The notes beneath the pieces were generated by a model. It was not told the DNA's origin. It saw nothing but the letters and a program-made list of their open reading frames with translations, and did not search any database. From assembly GCF_003731765.1 (NCBI RefSeq), contig NZ_MOAL01000008.1, positions 496,001 to 560,000 on the forward strand: a stretch of DNA of 64,000 bases, given 5' to 3'. Position 1 is the stretch's first letter. Every line of letters begins with the position of its first letter. Below, piece after piece: positions 1 through 9,002 of the stretch. This DNA is from Pseudomonas chlororaphis (GTDB taxonomy: Bacteria; Pseudomonadota; Gammaproteobacteria; Pseudomonadales; Pseudomonadaceae). The position numbers and the translations under genes were made by a program.

Positions 1-66
1 CGGGACCTGCACGATGGAGGGCTTGTGGAACCGCAAGACAAAAGAACACTTCCTGAACACATCCAT
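1..66 (-). CDS. possible 5' end of a gene running off the left edge
   Basis: On the minus strand an ATG at 66 opens a 22-codon frame that stays open to the window edge. Its first residues are MDVFRKCSFVLRFHKPS. A clean AGGAG Shine-Dalgarno (plus-strand ctcct, 74-78) lies 7 bases upstream of that ATG, which is the main support. The product is unknown because only 22 codons are present. It would be divergent from the gene at 212. A chance open frame is possible in so short a stretch. Confidence 0.35.
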   Translation of the reverse strand, partial: MDVFRKCSFVLRFHKPSIVQVP

Positions 67-211
67 CACCCTGCTCCTGTGCTTGGGCCTGGATCATAAA
101 TTAAACCAGCCTTCTTTTTGCCCTGGCTTCGCTCCAGTACTGGCATCATTCATCGCCAACCCCACCCAGGCTTAGGTAGGATGGGCTCTCTCTTTTCCCG
201 AGGTTCGCGTC

Positions 212-676
212 ATGTTCATCGGCGTTCTGCTGGTCATCACCTGGCTGATCCTGCTTATCCGCTACCCGGCCAAGGCGTTCCCGGTGTCCCTGGCAGCCGC
301 GATCGGCCTGGGCCTGGTCGCCACCTGGGTGGTCTGGCAGGACCACCGCGAAGCCCGGCAACTGGCCCGTCTGGACCTGAACATCCGCTACGCGCCCGAG
401 CACTGCCCCGCCGACCGTCCCTTGCAACTGAACATGCGCAACAGCAACAGCGTGCCCCTCACCGAACTGCGTTGGCGCATCGCCGCCTATGCCACCGGTG
501 ATACGGTCAATCTCGCCGACAACCAATACAGCGCCCCGCGCTATCGCGGCCCGGGCGAATTGCAGGCCGGCGCCACCTGGACAGACTGCCTGCCAATGCC
601 GCCACTGCGCCCCGGCTACCGCCCGCAAACCCTGGAGTTTCGCGCCGAGCACTTGCAAGGCAGCTTCTCCGACTGA
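212..676 (+). CDS. small membrane-anchored hypothetical protein
   Basis: This 154-residue protein begins with two closely spaced hydrophobic segments (about residues 1-17 and 25-42), followed by a soluble C-terminal domain of about 110 residues. The soluble part looks extracytoplasmic (beta-rich, three cysteines, no catalytic motif seen). A gagg sequence about 10 bases before the ATG supports the start. It is followed 35 bases later by an SDR oxidoreductase on the same strand, so the two may be cotranscribed. Similar Pseudomonas proteins are often labelled multidrug transporter without evidence; I see only an anchored domain and assign no function. Confidence 0.75.
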   Translation: MFIGVLLVITWLILLIRYPAKAFPVSLAAAIGLGLVATWVVWQDHREARQLARLDLNIRYAPEHCPADRPLQLNMRNSNSVPLTELRWRIAAYATGDTVNLADNQYSAPRYRGPGELQAGATWTDCLPMPPLRPGYRPQTLEFRAEHLQGSFSD

Positions 677-711
677 TGGCCCCTCTTCCCTCCCAGCACA
701 AGGACCGCGCC

Positions 712-1536
712 ATGCCCATCGCGTTGATAACCGGTTGTTCCAGCGGCATCGGCCGTGCCCTGGCGGACGCCTTCAACAGCGCCGGTTTCACGGTCCTGGC
801 CACGGCGCGCAAGGCTGAGGATGTGGCGGCCCTGCAAGCCGCTGGTTTCACCGCGGTGCAACTGGATGTAAATGACGGCCCGGCGCTGAGTGCCTTGGGC
901 GAGCAGATCAACCAGCAGCACGGCGGCCTCGATGTGCTGATCAACAACGCCGGTTACGGCGCCATGGGCCCGCTGCTGGATGGCGGCGTGGACGCCATGC
1001 AACGCCAGTTCGAAACCAATGTGTTCTCGGTGGTTGGGGTCACCCGGGCGCTGTTCCCGGTGCTGCGTCGCAGCCGTGGCCTGGTGGTGAATATCGGCAG
1101 TGTGTCCGGGGTGCTGGTCACGCCCTTTGCCGGCGCCTACTGCGCCTCGAAAGCCGCGGTGCATGCCTTGAGCGACGCCCTGCGCATGGAGTTGGCGCCG
1201 TTCGGCATCCGGGTGATGGAAGTCCAGCCGGGGGCGATTGCCTCCAGCTTCGCCAAGAATGCCGGGCACGAAGCCGAGCAGTTGCTCAATGACCAGTCGC
1301 CCTGGTGGCCGCTGCGCGAAGGCATCCGTGCCCGGGCCAAGGCCTCCCAGGACAAGCCGACCCCGGCCAACGAGTTTGCCGCCCACCTGCTCAAAGCGGT
1401 GCAACAAGACTCACCACCGCGCCTGGTGCGAATCGGCAATGGCAGCCGGGCCTTGCCCTTGCTGGCAGCGCTGCTGCCCAAAGGCCTGTTGGAAAAGGTA
1501 TTGATGAAACGTTTCGGCCTGGGCGCAAAGCTCTGA
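712..1536 (+). CDS. short-chain dehydrogenase/reductase (SDR family)
   Basis: This is a classical SDR of 274 residues predicted to reduce or oxidise a carbonyl/hydroxyl substrate with NAD(P)H in the cytoplasm. The sequence shows the Rossmann signature TGCSSGIG at residues 7-14, the structural NNAG motif near residue 83, the catalytic serine in the NIGSVSG strand, and the YxxxK pair in AYCASKAAVH. An in-frame ATG exists 12 codons upstream (676), but it overlaps the stop of the preceding gene. The chosen ATG at 712 has aaggac 7 bases upstream and starts directly with the family N-terminus. The substrate cannot be inferred. Confidence 0.92.
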   Translation: MPIALITGCSSGIGRALADAFNSAGFTVLATARKAEDVAALQAAGFTAVQLDVNDGPALSALGEQINQQHGGLDVLINNAGYGAMGPLLDGGVDAMQRQFETNVFSVVGVTRALFPVLRRSRGLVVNIGSVSGVLVTPFAGAYCASKAAVHALSDALRMELAPFGIRVMEVQPGAIASSFAKNAGHEAEQLLNDQSPWWPLREGIRARAKASQDKPTPANEFAAHLLKAVQQDSPPRLVRIGNGSRALPLLAALLPKGLLEKVLMKRFGLGAKL

Positions 1537-1733
1537 CGCAAACCCCTAGGCGCTTGCTTGTGCCCCCTCTCAATCCCAGTAGAATGCGCACACTTGAGCA
1601 TTCGCGCTCACGCAGCATGGAATCGCTGGCGCCGACACTGAAGCATGGAACGGCTTAAGCTCCGCCCTCTCCAGTCCTCACCCTGCCCTCTTCCATGCGC
1701 CCCTTTATTCAATCGCAGATCAGGGAATATCCA

Positions 1734-2759
1734 TTGAAATTGTTCAACGTGCTGCCACTGGCCTTGGCCACCTTGCTGGCGGCTTGCGCCTCCACGGCAC
1801 CGGAAAAAACCGAACCAACCGTTCTCGAACTGAATGACACCCTGCCCAAGCTGACCCTGCAAAGCGTCCTGCCCCAGGTCGCCGCCAATGAACACTGCAA
1901 CCCGGCCATGGACAGCGATCTGCTGTATGGCACGGGCTTCAATCTCTACGAGCTCGAGGACTACAAGAACGCCAAGAGCTGCTTCGCGATGGCCGCCCCT
2001 CACTACACCCGGGCGTTCTGCTACCTGTCGACCACCACCGACCAGGAACAAGACAAACCCAAGGCCCAGCGGGATAACGAATCCTTCAACTACATCGCCT
2101 ACGCGGCGTCGCAGAACGACTGGTGCGCCGAGTACGGCATGTACGCCACTTATTGGTTCGGCGACAAAGGCTTCACCAAGGACCCGGCCCTGGCCACCCG
2201 TTGGCTGGAGCGCTCGGCCATGCACGGCAACCCGGAGCCGCAGCAACGCCTGGCGGATGACGCCGAAGAGGCCGGCGACCTGGTGAAAGCCTATGCTTGG
2301 CTGAAGGTCATCGACGACACCGAGGACACCAGCCAGCTGGATGCCCTGAAGGCGAAGATGAGCCCTGAACAATTGGCCGAAGGCGAGCAGCGTTTCAACG
2401 AACTCAACGCGCGTGTGACCAGCAAGCAGGTGATGTACGACGAAGCGCGGGAGGAAGAAGTCAGCGTGTTTTCCGCCGAGATCCTCCTGGACGCCCCCGA
2501 CACCTTCAAGGGCGTGCCCATGGCCGAGCGCCGGGCCTTCGTCAAACAGGCCCTGGTCAAAGCCCGGGAGAGCGGCCAGTTCACCAAGCGCGGAGCGGTG
2601 ACCCAGTACATCATCGTGTCGCGGTTGGCTCAGCAGCGTTATCCGCGCGCCGAGATTTTGAACAACAAGAAGCTGCTGGCGGTGATCAATAACATCGACG
2701 TCAGCGTCGACACCACGGTGAAAAAGTCCCTGGCGATCATGCAGAAAACCTACAAATAA
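1734..2759 (+). CDS. lipoprotein, Sel1/TPR-type helical repeat, TTG start
   Basis: This is a predicted envelope lipoprotein of about 341 residues. A TTG at 1734 gives a compact signal peptide (LKLFNVLPLALATLLAAC) with a lipobox and cysteine at residue 18, and aggga lies 7 bases upstream. An ATG at 1695 is also in frame, but it would add 13 mostly polar residues before the signal and lacks a comparable ribosome site. The middle of the protein (WLERSAMHGNPEPQQRLADD and similar) has the helical character of Sel1/tetratricopeptide repeats. The C-terminal ~150 residues resemble nothing I can name. The gene is alone on its strand and ends just before a GC-rich hairpin. Confidence 0.8.
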   Translation: MKLFNVLPLALATLLAACASTAPEKTEPTVLELNDTLPKLTLQSVLPQVAANEHCNPAMDSDLLYGTGFNLYELEDYKNAKSCFAMAAPHYTRAFCYLSTTTDQEQDKPKAQRDNESFNYIAYAASQNDWCAEYGMYATYWFGDKGFTKDPALATRWLERSAMHGNPEPQQRLADDAEEAGDLVKAYAWLKVIDDTEDTSQLDALKAKMSPEQLAEGEQRFNELNARVTSKQVMYDEAREEEVSVFSAEILLDAPDTFKGVPMAERRAFVKQALVKARESGQFTKRGAVTQYIIVSRLAQQRYPRAEILNNKKLLAVINNIDVSVDTTVKKSLAIMQKTYK

Positions 2760-2809
2760 CCGGCCCCCCATTCGGCATTCCTACCGGCACCGCACGCTAC
2801 TGGTAGGAG

Positions 2810-2841
2810 CCGGCTTGCCGGCGAAGAGGCCGGCAAGCCGG
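2810..2841. repeat. REP-type palindrome
   Basis: A perfect 12-bp inverted repeat (ccggcttgccgg / ccggcaagccgg) with an 8-base loop, flanked by the taggagc and cgctggcaagccagcg words common in Pseudomonas extragenic palindromes. It sits between convergent genes and could fold as a transcript-stabilising hairpin or weak terminator. Related words recur at 7711-7784 and in the 11975-12283 array. Confidence 0.75.
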
Positions 2842-2896
2842 GTGCAAGGCTGAACGTCGCTTTCGCTGGCAAGCCAGCGCCCACACAAGCCCGCAC

Positions 2897-3757
2897 CTAC
2901 AAGGGTTGCGGGTTGACCACCACGGTGCAGGTGATACCGGCGGCCAGCAATACGCCCTCCGGCACTTCATCGATGTGGATACGCACCGGCACCCGCTGGG
3001 CCAGGCGCACCCAGTTGAAGGTCGGATTGACGTCGGCGATCAGCTCGCGGCTTTCCGGGTTGTCGCGGTCGTAGATACCGCGAGAAATACTCTCCACATG
3101 GCCCTTGAGCACTTCACCGCTCATCAGTTGCATGTCGGCCTTATCCCCTACGCGCACGTGGGGCAGCTTGGTTTCTTCGAAGAAGCCGTAGACCCAGAAC
3201 GAGTTCATATCGACCACGGCCATCTTCGGTTCGCCGATGCGCGCGTAATCGCCACGGTGCACGTTGAGGTTGGTGACGTAGCCGTCCACCGCCGCGCGCA
3301 CCTGGGTGCGTTTGAGGTTGAGTTCGGCGGCGTCCAGCTGGGCCTGGGCGTGCTGGTAATCGGCCAGGGCCGAGTCGGCGATGTTACTCGCGTCGTCGCG
3401 GCTTTCTTTAGAGATCACCAGGTTGTCCAGGTCGGCGCGGCGGTGGGCGTTGACCTTGCGCATTTCCCAGGTGGCCTTCTTCGACGCCACCAGCGATTGC
3501 GCCTGTTTCACCGCGATCCGGTAGTGCTCCGGGTCGATCTGCATCAGCAGGTCGCCCTTCTTCACCAACTGGTTGTCGCGCACCGGCACGTCCACCACTT
3601 CGCCGGTGACGTCGGCCGCCACGTTGATAATGTCGGCCCGCACCCGGCCATCACGGGTCCAAGGGGTGTTCATGTAGTGCTCCCACAACGAGCGGCCGAT
3701 CCACAGGGCCAGGGCCAGCACGAGCAAGGTGGCAAGCAGGCTGAAAAACTTTTTCAT
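2897..3757 (-). CDS. HlyD-family periplasmic adaptor, AaeA-like
   Basis: This 286-residue membrane-fusion protein of an efflux pump is predicted to bridge the inner-membrane FUSC pump to an outer-membrane factor. It has an N-terminal anchor helix (residues 3-20), a biotinyl-lipoyl half-motif (INVAADVTGEVVDVPVRDNQ), a helical hairpin with coiled-coil character (about 75-150), the second lipoyl half (RAAVDGYVTNLNVHRGDYA) and a beta-barrel domain. It is the last gene of the operon, 10 bases after the DUF1656 gene. The order adaptor-DUF1656-FUSC is that of aaeA/aaeX/aaeB in enterobacteria, which exports hydroxylated aromatic carboxylic acids. The substrate here is inferred. Confidence 0.9.
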   Translation of the reverse strand: MKKFFSLLATLLVLALALWIGRSLWEHYMNTPWTRDGRVRADIINVAADVTGEVVDVPVRDNQLVKKGDLLMQIDPEHYRIAVKQAQSLVASKKATWEMRKVNAHRRADLDNLVISKESRDDASNIADSALADYQHAQAQLDAAELNLKRTQVRAAVDGYVTNLNVHRGDYARIGEPKMAVVDMNSFWVYGFFEETKLPHVRVGDKADMQLMSGEVLKGHVESISRGIYDRDNPESRELIADVNPTFNWVRLAQRVPVRIHIDEVPEGVLLAAGITCTVVVNPQPL

Positions 3758-3767
3758 CGCGGGGGTC

Positions 3768-3968
3768 TCAACGGTAGACAGTGAGCGCCATGGCGCCGAA
3801 CAGACAGGTGAACAGGCTCAGCCGCAACAGCGCCGGGTGCCAGAAGAAGCGGTACAGGTCATACCCGGCGATAAACCGGTCCAGGGCCCAGGCCAGGGCC
3901 GCAGCAACAAAAAACATCAGGGTCATGGTCGGCATGTAAACGCCATGGAAGGCGATTTCACGAGGCAT
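3768..3968 (-). CDS. DUF1656 family small membrane protein, AaeX-like
   Basis: This 66-residue protein starts MPREIAFHGVYMPTMT, the typical DUF1656 beginning, and has two hydrophobic helices (about residues 13-30 and 48-64). The ATG at 3968 is chosen over one 9 codons upstream because it matches the family start. The gene overlaps the end of the FUSC pump gene by 11 bases, implying translational coupling. Such peptides accompany FUSC/HlyD efflux pairs; their role is not established. Confidence 0.88.
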   Translation of the reverse strand: MPREIAFHGVYMPTMTLMFFVAAALAWALDRFIAGYDLYRFFWHPALLRLSLFTCLFGAMALTVYR

Positions 3969-6147
3969 GTTCAGGTCCTTGGGGGGCAACGGCATAAGCC
4001 GCCAGCGGCGACTGCGGGTCGAGCAACGAGGTGCGGATGAAATGCAGGTAGCTCTTCACCCGGCGCAGGGCCGAGGTGTCGAAGTGCGGGGCGAACGGTT
4101 CGTCGGTGGCCTGGACCCGGCTGATGGCGTGGTCCACGGCAATCAGGCTGCGCTCCAGGTTGCTCTGGCTGGGCTGCAGGAACAGCCGCACCAGGGAGCG
4201 GCCCATGACCCGGATCGCCTGGCGCCAAGGCTGGGATTCGGCATAGGCCGGGTGCACCGGGAGAATCGCCTGTTCCTTGCGCAACTCGATAATGGCGTGG
4301 CCGACTTCCAGCACCATAAACATCCAGCGCAGCAGTTCGCGCTGCACCTGAGGCTGGCTCACCGCCAGGCCGTAGGCGTGGTGCAGCAGGTCGCGGGTCC
4401 GGCTTTCGAAGCTCGATGCCAGGCCCTTGAGCTTGCCGCTGATGGCGTACACCACCTGGCCGCGCAGGTCCTGCTCCAGCCGGCGCCACAGCCAGCGGCT
4501 GTTGGGCGGCAGGATGATAGCCCCGGCCGCCGCACAGACCAGCATGCCCATGACCATGGCGATGTAGTCGTTGATAAAGGCGTAGGGGTTGTAGACCGTG
4601 AGGTTGTCCGGCACCGAGCCGGTGCTGAAAAAGATCAGTAGCCCCAGGCCGACACCCACGTATTGCGGCCGGGAGGTGAGGAAGGAACCCAGCACGATGA
4701 CCGGCGCCAGCATCACGCAGAGCAATGGGAAACCGTCGATCCAGGGGAACACGAAGAACATTTCCACAAAGCCCACCACGGCGCCGATCAACGTGCCGCA
4801 CGCCATCTGGAACGCCATGCGTTTCGGGTTCGGCGTGGCCGCGGACAAGCCGATGGTGGCCGCAGCGATCAGGGTCATGGTGGCGCCACTGGGCCAGGCG
4901 GTGATCACCCAGTAGCTGCCGAGCACCAGCAGCACAAAGGCCGCGCGAATCCCCGAGGCCGCCGAGGCCAGCCAGTTGGTTTGCGGGGTAAAGGGCTCGT
5001 CCCAGTGTTCCCGTTCGTGGCGATGCTCGGCCAGGGACGCGTGGGTCTGGGCATAGCTGTGCAGCTCATCGACAAAGCGGTACAGCAGCTCGTAGGCGGT
5101 GTGAAAGTCCAGCAACTCAGCGTCGCTGGGCTGACGCTCCTGGAAGCCCGCCCGCAGGCGGCGCACGGTCGCTGGCAAGGCCTCTTTGTAGTTCGCCAAT
5201 TGCTCGGCCAGACGCGCCGCATCAGGGCTGGTCAAGGCCCGGCCGGAGAAGCCGTCGAGCAGTTCGGCCAGGTCCTGCAGGCCTGGCTTGATGGCCGCCA
5301 CCACGTGATCCGCACCGCTGCTGCGCAGGCGCTCCAGCAACTGATGCAAGGCATTGAAGCGGGTGGTGATGCCCATGAACTCGCTGTTCAGCCGACTCAG
5401 GCGACCGTTGCGCCGACGCATGTGCGGGTCTTCAAACACCGTCACGCTGCGCAACCCTTCCAAGCCCACCGCCTCGGCGATAAAGCGCACGTTGGTGCTC
5501 TCAAAGGCCTCGCGCTGACTACGCCCGCGCAGGCCATCGGTGACAAACAAGGCAAAGACCCCGAAGCGCTGGTACAAGGCGTTGCGCATGGCAGCGCTGG
5601 CGGTCTGCGGCAGAATCGCGGCGCTGACCAATGTCGAGCACAGGATGCCCAGGGAAATTTCCAGCACCCGCCACACTGCCGCCATGAAGGCGCCGTCGGG
5701 ATGGGCCAGGGCCGGCAGGCCGACCATCGCGGCGGTGTAACCGGCGAGGACAAAACCGTAGGCGCGGAAGTTGCGATAACGGGCCGCACCGGCCGAGCAG
5801 ATGCCAACCCAGATCGCCAGGCTGCCGAGGAACAGTTCAGTGTTCTGGGCGAACAGCGCGATCAGCGCCACCATCACCGCCGAACCGGTCAAGGTGCCGA
5901 GAAAGCGATAGAAGCTCTTGGCGAACACCTGGCCGCTCTGCGGCTGCATGACGATGAACACAGTGATCATCGCTGTGCGCGGTTGCGGCAGCTCCAGGCG
6001 CATGGCCAGCCACAGGGTCAGAAACGCCGCGATCAGGACCTTGAAGATATAGACCCAGGTCACGCCGTCGCTGCGTGCCCAGTCAAAGAAACCACGGCGC
6101 CATTCAAGGGAGTACAGCCAGCGCAACGGAGCGGGCAAGGAAGTCAT
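3958..6147 (-). CDS. FUSC/AaeB-family inner-membrane efflux pump
   Basis: This protein of about 729 residues has two copies of a membrane domain (about residues 20-180 and 375-530), each with several hydrophobic helices, separated by and followed by long soluble helical regions. That is the architecture of the aromatic-acid exporter family (AaeB, FUSC). The ATG at 6147 is preceded by gaagaagagccc; the open frame continues 34 codons upstream but would run into the NodT gene. It lies 10 bases after the NodT stop and overlaps DUF1656, so all four genes are probably one operon. Family function: efflux of organic acids or aromatic compounds. Confidence 0.9.
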   Translation of the reverse strand: MTSLPAPLRWLYSLEWRRGFFDWARSDGVTWVYIFKVLIAAFLTLWLAMRLELPQPRTAMITVFIVMQPQSGQVFAKSFYRFLGTLTGSAVMVALIALFAQNTELFLGSLAIWVGICSAGAARYRNFRAYGFVLAGYTAAMVGLPALAHPDGAFMAAVWRVLEISLGILCSTLVSAAILPQTASAAMRNALYQRFGVFALFVTDGLRGRSQREAFESTNVRFIAEAVGLEGLRSVTVFEDPHMRRRNGRLSRLNSEFMGITTRFNALHQLLERLRSSGADHVVAAIKPGLQDLAELLDGFSGRALTSPDAARLAEQLANYKEALPATVRRLRAGFQERQPSDAELLDFHTAYELLYRFVDELHSYAQTHASLAEHRHEREHWDEPFTPQTNWLASAASGIRAAFVLLVLGSYWVITAWPSGATMTLIAAATIGLSAATPNPKRMAFQMACGTLIGAVVGFVEMFFVFPWIDGFPLLCVMLAPVIVLGSFLTSRPQYVGVGLGLLIFFSTGSVPDNLTVYNPYAFINDYIAMVMGMLVCAAAGAIILPPNSRWLWRRLEQDLRGQVVYAISGKLKGLASSFESRTRDLLHHAYGLAVSQPQVQRELLRWMFMVLEVGHAIIELRKEQAILPVHPAYAESQPWRQAIRVMGRSLVRLFLQPSQSNLERSLIAVDHAISRVQATDEPFAPHFDTSALRRVKSYLHFIRTSLLDPQSPLAAYAVAPQGPEHAS

Positions 6148-6157
6148 GGGCTCTTCT

Positions 6158-7669
6158 TCAGTGATCAAAAACGGCCAGGGCCGCTGGGGTCTTGCTCGGG
6201 AGAATCTCGCCCTCAGGGGGTACATCACGACCGGCTTGCAAGCCGCCACCCAGGGCGGTCACCAGGTCCGCCTGGGCGGTCAGCCGCGCCGCCTGCACCT
6301 GCTGCTGGACCTGCTGCTGGCGAAACAACAGGCTCTGGGCGTTCAGCACATTCAGGTAATCGGTGAGCCCGCGCTGGAACGCGATCAGGGCGATGTCGTA
6401 GGTCTTCTGCGCCGAGGCCACCGACTCGGCGACAAACCCCTGCTGCTTGTCCATGGACTCGCGGCGGATCAACTGATCGGAAATGCCCTTGAGGGCATTG
6501 ACCAGGGTCTGGTTGTAGTTGGCCACGGCGAGGTCGTAGCCGGCCGCGGCCGCCCCCAGTTCCGCCCGCAGGCGCCCGCCGTCGAAGATCGGCAGGCTGA
6601 TGGCCGGGCCGACGTTGTAAGTGAGTTTCTTACCGGTGAGGAACTCCAGGGCACCGCCGCCCGTGGCCATGTAGCCCAGGCTGCCCACCAGGTCGACATT
6701 GGGGTAGAAGCCGGCGTGGGCCACATCGATGCCCCGGGCCTGGGCCGCCACTTGCCAGCGGCTGGCGACCACGTCCGGGCGTTGCCCCAGCAGTTCGGCG
6801 GGCAACACCGAGGGCAGTTTCAGGGCGACGCCCAGGGCCAGGGTTGGTCGTTGCAACTGCGCGCCCTCCCCCGGGCCCTTGCCGGCCAGGGCCGCCAGTT
6901 GGTTGCGGGTCAGGGCGATGTCTTCGTCCAGGGCGTCCAGTTGGCGATGGGTTTCCGGCAGCGGCGCCTGGGCCTGGCTGACCTCGAAGTGGGTGCCGAT
7001 ACCACCGTCCAGGCGACGCTGGGCCAGGTCGAGAATCTGCTGTTGCTGCTTGAGCGTCGCCAGCACGATATCGCGCTGGGCGAAGTGCAGGGACAACTGG
7101 ATATAGGCGCGCACCAGGTTATTGGCCAACTCCAAGCGGGCCTGGCGGGCCTCGGCGGCGCTCATGTGGGCCAGGTCCACGGCACGCTCGCTGGCGTTGC
7201 TTTCCCGGCCCCACAGGTCCAGGGCATAGCTGAAACCCAGGGCGGCGTTGTTGTCCCACGTGGTGCTGTTGGCCAAGTCGCCCGGGCCGTAGAACGGATC
7301 TGTGGGCCAGTTGTGGCGCTTGAGGCTGGCGTCGCCCTGGACCTGCAACGACTCGGCAGCTTCGGCCACTCCGGCCAGGGCCCGGGCCTGACGCACCCGG
7401 GCCGCGGCCATGGCCAGGCTCGGGCTGCCCTGCATGGCCAGATCGACCCAACGATTGAGCTGGGGGTCGCCATAGGCTTGCCACCACTGGACGCTGGGCC
7501 AGTGGGCATCGCGCTCGGCGCTGTGGATCGCTTCGTCGGTGGCCAGGGTATTGGCAGGCAACAATTGGCCTTGTGGGGCAATACCTCCGGTTCCGATGCA
7601 GCCGCTGATTGCTAACGATAAAGCCCAAACACTGAGAGACTTCAGCTCTCTGCTGATGCGACGCGGCAC
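6158..7669 (-). CDS. NodT-family outer-membrane efflux lipoprotein
   Basis: This 503-residue outer-membrane channel (TolC/OprM type) has a lipoprotein signal peptide with lipobox LAISGC (Cys24), then the usual short N-terminal strand region (WPSVQWWQAYGDPQLNRWVD) and two OEP repeats of long helices and strands. The family feature PFYGPGDLANSTTWDNNAALGFSYALDLWG region is well preserved (quoted here in part only as WDNNAALGFSYALDLWG). It is the promoter-proximal gene of the four-gene efflux operon. The divergent LysR gene at 7945 is the likely regulator. Confidence 0.92.
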   Translation of the reverse strand: MPRRISRELKSLSVWALSLAISGCIGTGGIAPQGQLLPANTLATDEAIHSAERDAHWPSVQWWQAYGDPQLNRWVDLAMQGSPSLAMAAARVRQARALAGVAEAAESLQVQGDASLKRHNWPTDPFYGPGDLANSTTWDNNAALGFSYALDLWGRESNASERAVDLAHMSAAEARQARLELANNLVRAYIQLSLHFAQRDIVLATLKQQQQILDLAQRRLDGGIGTHFEVSQAQAPLPETHRQLDALDEDIALTRNQLAALAGKGPGEGAQLQRPTLALGVALKLPSVLPAELLGQRPDVVASRWQVAAQARGIDVAHAGFYPNVDLVGSLGYMATGGGALEFLTGKKLTYNVGPAISLPIFDGGRLRAELGAAAAGYDLAVANYNQTLVNALKGISDQLIRRESMDKQQGFVAESVASAQKTYDIALIAFQRGLTDYLNVLNAQSLLFRQQQVQQQVQAARLTAQADLVTALGGGLQAGRDVPPEGEILPSKTPAALAVFDH

Positions 7670-7710
7670 TGCTGCGAATTCCTGAGATCGGGGGGAGGGT
7701 ATTTCTCTCG

Positions 7711-7784
7711 TAGGGGCTGGCTGGCCGGCGCAGCGATACGCCTGCTACACCGCGTTGCGCGGATCGCCGGCAAGCCGGCCCCTA
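7711..7784. repeat. REP-type inverted repeat in the divergent promoter region
   Basis: An imperfect inverted repeat with arms taggggctggctggccggcg and cgccggcaagccggccccta, separated by about 33 bases that hold further short palindromes. It lies between the divergent NodT and LysR genes (7670-7944). Its position inside a regulatory interval is less usual than between convergent genes. Confidence 0.65.
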
Positions 7785-7944
7785 AGGATCGGCGCAATTC
7801 TAGGGGGCGGCATGCACGGCGATAAGGTGGCATTCCTGTGAATCTTTATTACCGTTAACGCGATAATCCTTTGGTCGAAGCCCTATTCGCCTGTAAAAAC
7901 AGAAACTTCGTGTCACAATTTGCCACCTCCCCTGAGAGCACTCC

Positions 7945-8913
7945 ATGGACACCCTGCAAAACATGCGCGCCTTCAGTTGCGTCGCCGAAGCCGGCAGCTT
8001 CACCGCCGCCGCTGTGCAACTGGACACCACCACGGCCAACGTCTCGCGCGCGGTCTCTAACCTTGAGGCCCACCTGCAAACCCGTCTGCTCAACCGCACG
8101 ACCCGGCGCATCGCCCTGACCGAAGCCGGCAAACGCTACCTGCTGCGCTGCGAACAGATCCTGGCCTACGTCGAGGAGGCCGAAGCCGAGGCCAGCGACG
8201 CCCACGCCCGGCCCGCCGGCCAGTTGAAAGTCCACACCATGACCGGCATCGGCCAGCACTTCGTGATCGACGCCATCGCCCGCTACCGCAAGACGCACCC
8301 GGACGTGACCTTCGACCTGACCCTGGCCAACCGCGTGCCGGACCTGTTGGACGAGGGCTACGACGTGTCCATCGTGCTGGCCAGCGAGCTGCCGGACTCG
8401 GGCTTTGTCTCGCAACGCCTGGGCATCACCTACAGCATCGTCTGCGCCTCGCCGGCCTATGTGAAAGCCAACGGCTGTGCGCAAAAGCCCAGCGACCTGC
8501 TGAACCACGCCTGCCTGCGCCTGGTAAGCCCGGTGATCCCCCTGGAAAAGTGGCTGTTCGACGGCCCGGAAGGCCAGGAGATGGTGAACATCAACAGCTC
8601 ACCGTTCCTGGTGAACTCGGCCGACGCGATGAAAACCGCAATCACCAGCGGCATGGGCGTCGGCGTATTGCCGGTGTACGCCGCCATCGAAGGGCTGCGT
8701 AACGGCACCCTGGTGCGGGTCATGCCCCAGTACCGCTCCCAGGAGCTGAACCTGTACGCCATCTACCCGTCGCGCCAGTACCTGGATGCCAAGATCAAGA
8801 CCTGGGTCGAGTACCTGCGCGGCTCCCTGCCGGAAATCCTCGCTGCTCACCAGGCTGAACTGACAGCCTACGAACTGAGCGGCAGCCTGGCCGGCGCCCG
8901 CCTGGCCCATTGA
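7945..8913 (+). CDS. LysR-family transcriptional regulator, probable efflux-operon regulator
   Basis: This 322-residue protein has an N-terminal winged helix-turn-helix (MRAFSCVAEAGSFTAAAVQL...ANVSRAVSNLEAHLQ, about residues 1-60), a linker helix, and a periplasmic-binding-like effector domain from about residue 90. It is divergent from the NodT-FUSC-HlyD operon, the same arrangement as AaeR and aaeXAB in enterobacteria. Control of that operon in response to an aromatic acid is therefore likely but inferred. The ATG at 7945 begins the conserved MDTLQNMRAF family start. Confidence 0.92.
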   Translation: MDTLQNMRAFSCVAEAGSFTAAAVQLDTTTANVSRAVSNLEAHLQTRLLNRTTRRIALTEAGKRYLLRCEQILAYVEEAEAEASDAHARPAGQLKVHTMTGIGQHFVIDAIARYRKTHPDVTFDLTLANRVPDLLDEGYDVSIVLASELPDSGFVSQRLGITYSIVCASPAYVKANGCAQKPSDLLNHACLRLVSPVIPLEKWLFDGPEGQEMVNINSSPFLVNSADAMKTAITSGMGVGVLPVYAAIEGLRNGTLVRVMPQYRSQELNLYAIYPSRQYLDAKIKTWVEYLRGSLPEILAAHQAELTAYELSGSLAGARLAH

Positions 8914-9002
8914 GCCGATGGCGCCCCGGCGGGCGCTATAAAAACCCGGTGGAGAATGTTAGCTTGCTTGGCATTCTTCCCGCCTGACGAGCTCTTCCCG
9001 CG

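Noticed and set aside
616..1407. Long minus-strand open frame opposite the SDR gene
   Set aside because: It is a high-GC shadow of a well-supported SDR with all motifs; its translation has no family features.
4663..6366. 567-codon plus-strand frame opposite the FUSC pump
   Set aside because: Low-complexity His/Gly/Gln-rich translation typical of an antisense frame in GC-rich coding DNA.
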